A stretch of DNA of 64,000 bases from Desulfosarcina widdelii. Lineage in GTDB: Bacteria > Desulfobacterota > Desulfobacteria > Desulfobacterales > Desulfosarcinaceae. Positions 52,386-60,092 of the stretch are shown piece after piece. How positions within the stretch are numbered: position 1 is the stretch's first letter; each line of letters begins with the position of its first letter. The notes under the pieces are model-generated. The model ran no database searches. It was not told the origin of the DNA and worked only from the letters and a program-made list of their open reading frames with translations. Location of the stretch: NCBI RefSeq assembly GCF_009688965.1, contig NZ_AP021875.1:3472001-3536000 (forward strand), in the 5' to 3' direction. Position numbers and translations under genes: made by a program.

Positions 52386-53690
52386 ATGCTAAAATCCCTG
52401 TTTTTTTGTTTTCTTTATCTGCTGTCTATTACTACTGCTTGCGCTCAGGAGCCCGAAGCGGCATCCAGACGGCCCGTTAATCCACTTTTTAAGGAATTTA
52501 CAGCGGAAGAGTCGCACGGGTATATGAAAAATTTCGTCCTGAACGATGCACTTGCTGCGGGACGCGCCGCAATCTGGTTTGGCACGAACGCCGCACAGGT
52601 GCTTCCGACAGCGATTGTGCCCAATCGGCAAGCCGCCAGAGCATTGCAGTCCGAGCTAATGCCTCAGATCGGCAAGGTCACCACGACCACAAGCCTGGGT
52701 GAGATGATCCTTGATCAATTCCTCTATCATCCGAAAAGTTACGCGGAAGCGTTCATCGTCGTTCACAAGGGCCGTATCGTCTTCGAACAATATCCCGGCA
52801 TGAAGGCGGCAGATGCCCATGTGACGTCTTCGGCCGCCAAAGTATTTGCATCTCTTCTGATTGATCTTCTCATTGAAGAGGGGAAGATCGACGAGCAGAA
52901 GACCATGGCCGATTATGTTCCCGAATTTGCAGGAACCGTCTGGGCCCCGATCAAAGTCATTGACGTTATGGATATGACCACGGGCCTGGATCCTGTTGAC
53001 GGACCCGAGCATTTTGCCAACCCTGACACCGTTACCGCACGAATGCTAAGAGCTGAGCTTGGCGAGCCTTACAAGGGGAACGTCGAGACCCTGCTCGATG
53101 TCATGAATTCGGCAAAGCCTGTGAGTAAACCCGGTGAGTATTTCACCTATACCTCCACGGCAACCCAGGCCCTGGTCTTCCTGGCTGAAGCTGCCAGCGG
53201 TCAGACCTGGGCGGACGCCTTTGACCAGCGGATCTGGTCAAGGATGGGTGTCGAGGGGACGTTCCAGGTCCATCTCTCCCCTGATGGAATCGCCCTTGCC
53301 CACGGCCTTCTATCGGTGCGGCTGAGGGATCTTGCGCGTTTCGGAATGCTCTACACACCGAGCTGGAGCGAGATCACCGTGGAGCAGATCGTGACACCGA
53401 AGATACTGGGACGCACGCGCGTGCCCTATCGAAGCCGAAATTTTTACAGGGCCGGGCCGTCCGGCAAAAAATTCATGGAAAGACTCGGCGACGACAGCGT
53501 GCGATCCGCGGGGCGGCAATGGGATGCGGTCTGGGATGATGGCGACTTTTTCAAATCCGGTTTGAACACCCAGGGGATCTATGTTTCCCCGGCGCGAGAC
53601 CTTGTCATCGCCTATTTTTCTGTAGAGCCGACACAGCAGATTCAGAAATATCTCCGTCCGCTCGTGACGTCGGGGTTGTTTGATAAGTAA
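52386..53690 (+). CDS. Exported beta-lactamase-fold serine hydrolase (NylB/class C-like)
   Basis: The 434-residue protein has a signal peptide (about 1-20) and a class C beta-lactamase/6-aminohexanoate-dimer-hydrolase fold. The SxxK nucleophile motif is in VTSSAAKVFAS and the conserved Tyr in FTYTSTATQAL; DMTTGLD and LRDLARFGMLYTPSW are shared with the paralogue at 56154. It should act on small amides or esters outside the cytoplasm. The ribosome-binding site is AAGGAGACTGCCA. It follows an amidohydrolase gene, so the two may act in sequence on one substrate. Confidence 0.85.
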   Translation: MLKSLFFCFLYLLSITTACAQEPEAASRRPVNPLFKEFTAEESHGYMKNFVLNDALAAGRAAIWFGTNAAQVLPTAIVPNRQAARALQSELMPQIGKVTTTTSLGEMILDQFLYHPKSYAEAFIVVHKGRIVFEQYPGMKAADAHVTSSAAKVFASLLIDLLIEEGKIDEQKTMADYVPEFAGTVWAPIKVIDVMDMTTGLDPVDGPEHFANPDTVTARMLRAELGEPYKGNVETLLDVMNSAKPVSKPGEYFTYTSTATQALVFLAEAASGQTWADAFDQRIWSRMGVEGTFQVHLSPDGIALAHGLLSVRLRDLARFGMLYTPSWSEITVEQIVTPKILGRTRVPYRSRNFYRAGPSGKKFMERLGDDSVRSAGRQWDAVWDDGDFFKSGLNTQGIYVSPARDLVIAYFSVEPTQQIQKYLRPLVTSGLFDK

Positions 53691-53761
53691 ATCGGTTCCA
53701 TATTTGATTTTTAACGGAGAGAGGTGCCCGTTTACGCTCATTGTTGCAAGGCATAACCCGC

Positions 53762-53798
53762 GGTTCACAGGCCGCGCGTACCTCTCGGCCTGTGAATC
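53762..53798 (+). repeat. 12-bp hairpin in the ecotin leader
   Basis: GGTTCACAGGCC (53762-53773) pairs with GGCCTGTGAATC (53787-53798), with one G-U pair, around a 13-base loop. It lies 72 bases after the serine-hydrolase stop and 30 bases before the ecotin start; it may end the first transcript or protect the second. Confidence 0.55.
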
Positions 53799-53828
53799 GC
53801 AGCGTTCGGCAAGAGAAGGGAAAACCAT

Positions 53829-54302
53829 ATGACAAAGAGATGTTTGGTTACAATCGTCCTGATACTTGTCACGGCAGTTTTTGCCCAGGCGGCAGACAAC
53901 ATGAAAGCTTTCCCGCCTGCCGGGGAAGGCATGGTGAGGTATGTCCTGCAGCTACCCGAGCAGGCGGATGAGTCTGCATTCAGAGTGGAGTTGATCGTCG
54001 GCAAGACTGTCCGAATAGAAAAGGAAAACAGATATTTCTTCACTGGAGAAATCGAGGCACAGACAATCGCGGGGTGGGGATACACGCGATATACGGTCAG
54101 CAAGCTGGGAGCGATGGCAGGCACACTCATGGCGGTTGACCCGAATTCACCGAAGGTCGATCGGTTTGTCACACTGGGAGGAGAACCCTACCTTATTCGT
54201 TACAACAGTCGTTTGCCCGTGGTCATGTATGTCCCTGAAGGTGCGGAAGTGCGTTACCGGATATGGAGCGCCGGGGCCGAGATGAAGACAATGGAGAGAT
54301 AA
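53829..54302 (+). CDS. eco: Ecotin-family serine protease inhibitor
   Basis: The 157-residue protein has a signal peptide (about 1-21) and the ecotin landmarks GWGYTRYTVSK, FVTLGG, LIRYNSRLPVVMYVP and VRYRIWSA, in the order found in E. coli ecotin, a periplasmic dimeric inhibitor of trypsin-like and other serine proteases. In the reactive loop GAMAGTLMAVDP, Leu takes the P1 place of Met. Both Cys that form the ecotin disulfide are absent. The gene sits between two amidohydrolase/serine-hydrolase pairs, so it might protect exported enzymes from outside proteases. Confidence 0.92.
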   Translation: MTKRCLVTIVLILVTAVFAQAADNMKAFPPAGEGMVRYVLQLPEQADESAFRVELIVGKTVRIEKENRYFFTGEIEAQTIAGWGYTRYTVSKLGAMAGTLMAVDPNSPKVDRFVTLGGEPYLIRYNSRLPVVMYVPEGAEVRYRIWSAGAEMKTMER

Positions 54303-54375
54303 ATGATGGTTAGATGGGTTTGCTGTTAAGCAAAAACAATTTCCCCCGGATAAGAGCCCAATTGTGGAGATAAAA

Positions 54376-56097
54376 ATGAGAGCATTAAAGACAACTATTT
54401 TACTGACAGCAACTTTCTTATTAATAATTTCCTGCACCTTAAATCAAAAAATCAGAACGATGGATTCCGATAAGGGAATTACCCTGGTGGTAAGCGCTGA
54501 TATCGTCACCATGAATCCGGAACAACCGTCGGCCGACGCTATGGCAGTGTCCGGGGACCGCATCGTTGCCATCGGGTCTGAATCCGAGGTGCGGGCAGCC
54601 ATCGGCGACTATGCAAAATTTTACAATCTGGAAGGCCGGACAATCGTTCCCGGCTTTATCGAATCCCATGACCACATGTATATGTCCAGTTCCCAATATG
54701 TGGTGACGGATGTGACGCCCTTCACCACTCCTACGCTTGCGGCCGCGCTTGAGGAAATCAAACATTCCGAGCCCGATGAAGAGGGGTGGATTGTCGGATT
54801 CGGCGCGGATCAGCAATTGTACGAGGAGAAAAAAGGCCCCACGCGCGACCTGCTGGACGACCTGTTCCCCAACACGCCCGTGGTGATTTTTCACCTAAGC
54901 GGTCATGGGGCCTTCGTCAACAGCGTGGCCCTGCAGCGGGCCGGCGTGGACGAGACTACCCCCGATCCCCAGGGCGGATACTATGAAAAAGACAAAACCG
55001 GCCGGCTCACCGGTTATCTGTCCGGCCAGCCGGCGGTTTACACCGTAAAGAATTTTCCCAATCCAACACCTGAGATCGCCCGCCTGGCGGCGGAGGCAAG
55101 GGCGGCCAAGGGTGTGACCACGGCTTCCGAATTTGCCATCATGAATATCTTCGTGCTCGAAGGACTGCAGGAAGCAACCAACTCACCGGACTTTCCCGTG
55201 CGCATGGTCGGAGGACTGTTCTCCACCATTCCCGATTTCGAGGAGATCGCCCCGCGCTTGAAAAATTATGAAAACGACCTGTTTAAAATTCCGTTCATCA
55301 AAACCTGGACGGACGGCTCCATCCAGGGCGGGACAGGCCATCTTACCGAAGGGTATCACCACCACGGCATGGGCGGGGAAGGCGCCATCGGCTCACAGGA
55401 TTTCTTCAACAAGCAGGTGCTGCGCATGTATGAACTCGGTTACTGGCCCGCCATCCATACCAACGGCGACGGCGCGGTGGATGTGGCATTGAATGCCATT
55501 GAATATGCCCAAAAGACCCTGGGGAATAAAGCCGCTAAGACCATCCGGCCCCAGCTCATTCACGTCCAGTACACGCGGCCCGGTCAGATTGAGCGGATGG
55601 CGGAACTGAAGGCCTATCCCACTTTTTTCACGACCCATGTCTATTACTACGGCGACACCCATTATGAAACCACCCTGGGACCCGAGCGCGCCCAGCGGCT
55701 CAGCGCCATGGCGGATGCTTTCCGCGCAGGTGTCAAACCCGCCATGCACAATGACCCGCCGGTCACCCCCGTGGACCCGCTGCTCAACATGTGGATCGCC
55801 GTGAAACGCCAATCCAAAAGCGGCCGGGTGCTCGGCGCCGATCAGGCCATCACGCCCCAACAGGCCCTGGAAGCCTACACCATCAATGCGGCGTATCAGT
55901 TCGGCATGGAAAAGGATGCGGGATCCCTTGAAGCCGGCAAGTACGCGGATTTTGTCGTGCTGGACCGCAACCCCCTGGAGGTCGATCCCGATGAGATCAG
56001 AAACATTCATGTGCTGGCCACCGTGCGCGGCGGCATGGTCACTTATGCTGATGTTCCGGAATATGACAGGATCGATCCGCCGGTTAAAAAACGGTAA
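54376..56097 (+). CDS. Lipoprotein amidohydrolase (YtcJ-like, Amidohydrolase_3)
   Basis: The ATG at 54376, behind GGAGATAAAA, gives 573 residues. A lipoprotein signal peptide ends at LLIISC, so it should be anchored to a membrane. Metal-binding motifs are FIESHDHMYMS, IHTNGDGAVD, LIHVQYTRP and MHNDPPVTPVD. It is a paralogue of the amidohydrolase at 50312, but with a lipid anchor instead of a Tat signal. It is followed after 56 bases by a serine hydrolase gene, as the first copy is. Confidence 0.87.
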   Translation: MRALKTTILLTATFLLIISCTLNQKIRTMDSDKGITLVVSADIVTMNPEQPSADAMAVSGDRIVAIGSESEVRAAIGDYAKFYNLEGRTIVPGFIESHDHMYMSSSQYVVTDVTPFTTPTLAAALEEIKHSEPDEEGWIVGFGADQQLYEEKKGPTRDLLDDLFPNTPVVIFHLSGHGAFVNSVALQRAGVDETTPDPQGGYYEKDKTGRLTGYLSGQPAVYTVKNFPNPTPEIARLAAEARAAKGVTTASEFAIMNIFVLEGLQEATNSPDFPVRMVGGLFSTIPDFEEIAPRLKNYENDLFKIPFIKTWTDGSIQGGTGHLTEGYHHHGMGGEGAIGSQDFFNKQVLRMYELGYWPAIHTNGDGAVDVALNAIEYAQKTLGNKAAKTIRPQLIHVQYTRPGQIERMAELKAYPTFFTTHVYYYGDTHYETTLGPERAQRLSAMADAFRAGVKPAMHNDPPVTPVDPLLNMWIAVKRQSKSGRVLGADQAITPQQALEAYTINAAYQFGMEKDAGSLEAGKYADFVVLDRNPLEVDPDEIRNIHVLATVRGGMVTYADVPEYDRIDPPVKKR

Positions 56098-56153
56098 TTT
56101 TACTGTGTAAATGTTCCCATTAAAATAATCGGAGAATACTATAAAGGTAGAAA

Positions 56154-57491
56154 ATGAAATCTCGCTTTTCGCTTTCACTTTTGATTGCAGCAGCCGTAAT
56201 GTTTGCGGATTTATCGGGCACTGCGTTCGCTGAAAAAGCGTCCAAATCGGATTATGCCATTCCTGCGGAGCTGAAGCCGGTCTGGACTTGGAAAAAAGGC
56301 TATTCCGCCGAAGAAAGCCAATCCTTCCGCCGGGCATATCTGCCCGATTCGGGGGTGACGGCGAATGATATCGGCAGTTGGGCCGCATCGCGGATGAGTG
56401 AAATCGGGCCGTCGGCCATCGTACACCGCAATGGTCCGGTTTCCGCGCTCAAAACGAAACCGATGCCGGAAATAGCCGACGTCACGGCCACCACAGCCCT
56501 GGGAACCATGACCCTGCGCGAGATGATGGACGACTCGCGCTCTCGGTTTAAAGCGATTACCGTTGTTCATAAAGGCAAAGTGGTCTTTGAGAAATACATT
56601 GGCATCCGCGATTGGGACAATCACCTCTGGGCTTCGGCGACAAAGATATTTAACGGAACCCTGGGATATATAATCAGCGAAGAAGGATTGATCGACCTGG
56701 AAAAACCAGTGCCGTACTATTTGCCGGAACTGAAAGACACGGCCTGGGAAGGGGTCAAGGTAGCTGATGCGCTGCACCAGCGCTCAGGCCTCGATATCAG
56801 CGAAAGCCGCCTGGGCAGCGCACCCGATCATCCGGTAACCCTGTTTTATGCCATCATCGGGGGTGATCCGAACCTTCCTGCCGACGTCTCGCTGTTATAC
56901 GCAGTCAAGGCCTCCCAAAAGCGCCTGGAGCCCGGCGAGACCTTCGAGTATTCGTCGATCAACACTCATGTAATCACGCTTATACTGGAAAAGGTTACCG
57001 GAAAACCGATTGAGGATCTGATTACGGAGAGGATATGGAGCAAAGCCGGCATGGAAGGAGACGGTGTGCTCGGCCTTTCGGCCGACGGCGAACCGATGGC
57101 GTTCGGAGCCTACGCCGCCCGCCTGCGCGACCTGGCGCGTTTCGGCATTCTGTTTACGCCCAGTTGGAACACGGTTGCCAAAGAGCGCGTTGTATCCGAA
57201 AACTACTTTAAAAAGGCAAACGCCGCCGCAAAGCGCGAGGCATACGGCAGGGACTATATGAGCCAGCGTCTTATAAAGGATTTCGGCGGAACGGATATTG
57301 GTGCTTCCTACCAGTGGGACGCGGTTTTCCCGGACGGCGACCTTTATAAGTCAGGACGCACCGGCCAGTGCCTGTACGTTTCGCCCGAAACCGACACGGT
57401 GGTCGTCTGGTACTCCTCCGCTTACAAGGCGGAAATCTGGGTGCACGCCTATGCCCGCGAAATAGTAAAACAGGTGTTTCGGAAAAAGTGA
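56154..57491 (+). CDS. Exported beta-lactamase-fold serine hydrolase, second copy
   Basis: The 445-residue protein has a signal peptide (about 1-26). The SxxK motif lies in LWASATKIFNG and the conserved Tyr in FEYSSINTHV; QRSGLDIS and LRDLARFGILFTPSWNT match the copy at 52386. The two proteins are clearly paralogous but diverged. Acting with the lipoprotein amidohydrolase just upstream, it would hydrolyse small amides or esters at the cell surface. It ends 45 bases before the surface-antigen gene. Confidence 0.85.
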   Translation: MKSRFSLSLLIAAAVMFADLSGTAFAEKASKSDYAIPAELKPVWTWKKGYSAEESQSFRRAYLPDSGVTANDIGSWAASRMSEIGPSAIVHRNGPVSALKTKPMPEIADVTATTALGTMTLREMMDDSRSRFKAITVVHKGKVVFEKYIGIRDWDNHLWASATKIFNGTLGYIISEEGLIDLEKPVPYYLPELKDTAWEGVKVADALHQRSGLDISESRLGSAPDHPVTLFYAIIGGDPNLPADVSLLYAVKASQKRLEPGETFEYSSINTHVITLILEKVTGKPIEDLITERIWSKAGMEGDGVLGLSADGEPMAFGAYAARLRDLARFGILFTPSWNTVAKERVVSENYFKKANAAAKREAYGRDYMSQRLIKDFGGTDIGASYQWDAVFPDGDLYKSGRTGQCLYVSPETDTVVVWYSSAYKAEIWVHAYAREIVKQVFRKK

Positions 57492-57536
57492 TCCGAAATG
57501 TTAAGATATTTTTCTATGGTAAGTGGAGATAGCCAT

Positions 57537-58644
57537 ATGCGGCTCATTTTTTTAGTGCTGTTTGTGTTTGTATACTTTACAGTGCCTGCGATGGCTGAAG
57601 AAACTGCTATCAACGTGCCGGACACCGATGTTTCAGTCCAGTCGGATGATAAAGCGTCTGAGCCCAAGTCCAAATCTTCTCCCTGGCTGGCCGTTCCCAT
57701 GGTCAGCAGCGACCCCAAGGTGGGCACTTCAGCAGGCGGCATGGTAGGCTACCTGTTCAAGCTGGACCCTGATTCCACGTCTTCAATGCTGGGTGTGGGA
57801 GGGACCTACAGCACAACGGATTCATTGCTGGGGGGTGTCTTTCTGCGTACCTATTGGGACCAGGACAGCAAACGATTCATCTTTTTCGGGGGTGGCGGCA
57901 AAATAGAAAATGACTATGAAGACTTCCTCGGCTCAGGGCTCCCCGCCCAGACCACCGACAATATGAAGGTCTTGCAGGCACGCTACCTGCAAAAGGTGAA
58001 GGGTAAATGGTTTGCCGGCGTAAAGGGAACATATACCAATTATCTGATTTCGTCGGAAGACGGCAATGTTAACAATGCACTGGATTCCCTTGGACTGACA
58101 GGGTTCGATTCGGTCGCCCTCGGTCTGATCGCCATGTACGATAGCCGGAACAATCAGAACTCCCCCAGCGAAGGCATTCGGTTGAACCTCGAAAATTTCG
58201 CTTACAGGGAAGCTCTGGGAGGTGAGGAAAATTTTGATGTCTATACCATGAAGTACCGCCACTACCTGCCTCATGGCAACGGTCATGTGCTTGGCCTACA
58301 GGGCTGAGGGTCGCTGGACATCGGACGCCAGCCCCGGGGGTTATTCCAGCGTTTATCTGAGGGGCTATACTCGCGGGCAATACCTGGCACCGCATTCAAC
58401 CATGATTGAAATCGAAGAGCGACTGCATCTTAAAGGCCGCTTCGGCCTCAATGTCTTTGCCGGTCTGGCCTCTCTCTATGGTGACGGTTTGAATGCTTTT
58501 GACTCTGACAACCTGTATCCTTCCATCGGTGTGGGTGGACAGATCATGTTAAAAGAGGCGGAGCAGATAACAATGACATTTGACTTTGCTTTCGGGGAAT
58601 CGGGCAACAACGGCTTTTATATGCGTTTCGGTCAGGCATTCTGA
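57537..58644 (+). pseudogene. BamA/surface-antigen-type outer-membrane barrel, frameshifted
   Basis: The ATG at 57537 (GGAG upstream) begins MRLIFLVLFVFVYFTVPAMA, a signal peptide, then a barrel of the BamA/Omp85 surface-antigen type (VPMVSSDPKVGTSAGGMVG, SEGIRLNLENFAY, then SVYLRGYTRGQYLA and FGLNVFAGLASLYG). The frame stops at 58307. The rest, from AEGRWTSDASPGG to the end FYMRFGQAF at 58644, is in the next frame. Removing one G from GGG at 58301-58303 restores LGLQAEGRW. The break is recent or a sequencing error. Intact, it would export or insert material across the outer membrane. Confidence 0.8.
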
Positions 58645-58707
58645 TCCGTTTACACGGATGATCTGTCCGTCAGCTCGCGCAAAATCATAAAATCCAGAAA
58701 GGAGATC

Positions 58708-59982
58708 ATGAAAAATCTGTACAAAGAGCTTTGGTTTCAGGTGATGACGGCGATGGTGATGGGATTGATTGTCGGCCTGGTTCTCTCGCCCTTTGGCTTA
58801 GGGGTGCTATCGGAAACAGTGGTCGAGCACGTTGCCCCCTGGATCGCCCTTCCCGGCAATCTGTTCCTCGCCATGATCAAAATGGTAGTCATTCCCCTGG
58901 TACTATCCTCCATCATACTGGGCATCACTTCGTCGGAAGACATCAATTTTCTCAAAAGAGTTTCTATGAGAATATTTCCCTATTTCGTCGCCACGACGAT
59001 GGCGGCGACGGCCATCGGCGCCGGTACGGCGCTGGTAATCCAACCCGGCAATTACATCGATTCGACCCTGATCGCCGATGTGATGGAAAACAGCCCGGAA
59101 GTCGATACGCCCGTTGTAGAAACCGTGGAAGAGCAGCATCTCACCGATCGGCTGATCGATTTGATCCCTACGAACTACATCAAATCCGCGTTGAATCAGG
59201 ACATGCTGGCCACGGTGATCCTGGCGCTTTTCATTGGCATGGCCATGGTGGCCGTTGCGCCGGATCGAATGAAGCCGATGTTCGAATTCATCGGCGCCGT
59301 CCAGGATATCTCGATGAAGATCATCGAATGGGCCATGAAACTGGCCCCCATTGCCGTCTTTGCCCTGATCTGTAACATCACCATGCGGGTGGGGGTCGGG
59401 GCCATTGTCGGCATGGCCGCATACATGGGAGCCGTAGTGCTTGGCCTGCTTTTGCTGCTGTTTCTTTACCTTTTCATCGTCTGGGCCTTGGGGAGAATGT
59501 CTCCCCTCGAATTTTTGAAAAATATCGGAAGCGTTCAGTTGCTGGCATTCTCCACGTCCAGTTCGGCAGCAACCATTCCCCTGGCCATGACCACCGCCGA
59601 AGAACGGTTGAAGGTGGATGGGCCGATCGCACGATTTATCATCCCGCTGGGTGCCACCATCAACATGGATGGTACGGCACTCTACCAAGTTTGCGCGACG
59701 GTGTTTCTCAGCCAGGTATACGGCGTGGCAATGGGTCCGGCAACGCTGGTGGCCGTGATCATCACCACCGTGGGCGCCTCCATCGGGACGCCGAGCACAC
59801 CGGGGGTCGGCATCGTCATCCTGGCGACCATTCTTCAGGGAATCGGGATTCCACCTTCGGGCATTGCCCTGATCATCGGTGTGGATCGTATTCTGGACAT
59901 GACCCGCACGACCGTGAACGTCTCCGGTGATCTTACGGCCAGCGTTGTCATGAATCGCCTGCTTAAAAATATCGAAAAGTAG
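58708..59982 (+). CDS. Dicarboxylate/amino acid:cation symporter (DAACS family)
   Basis: The 424-residue membrane protein has the DAACS/GltP signature: STSSSAATIPLAMTTAEE (the serine-rich re-entrant loop) and GATINMDGTALYQ, then GIPPSGIALIIGVDRILDMTRTTVNV. It imports dicarboxylates, glutamate or neutral amino acids with sodium or protons at the inner membrane. The site GAAAGGAGATC precedes the ATG. It follows the exported amide hydrolases, so it may take up the small acids or amino acids they release. Confidence 0.93.
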   Translation: MKNLYKELWFQVMTAMVMGLIVGLVLSPFGLGVLSETVVEHVAPWIALPGNLFLAMIKMVVIPLVLSSIILGITSSEDINFLKRVSMRIFPYFVATTMAATAIGAGTALVIQPGNYIDSTLIADVMENSPEVDTPVVETVEEQHLTDRLIDLIPTNYIKSALNQDMLATVILALFIGMAMVAVAPDRMKPMFEFIGAVQDISMKIIEWAMKLAPIAVFALICNITMRVGVGAIVGMAAYMGAVVLGLLLLLFLYLFIVWALGRMSPLEFLKNIGSVQLLAFSTSSSAATIPLAMTTAEERLKVDGPIARFIIPLGATINMDGTALYQVCATVFLSQVYGVAMGPATLVAVIITTVGASIGTPSTPGVGIVILATILQGIGIPPSGIALIIGVDRILDMTRTTVNVSGDLTASVVMNRLLKNIEK

Positions 59983-60092
59983 CCGGATCGTTGGGCAATT
60001 GACAATTCCCGGGCATTTGAGTACATCTGTGGGAAATCATTCATTTTTTCTTTCTTGCTGTCTGATTCCCCTGTAACTATCAAGGTTTTTGA

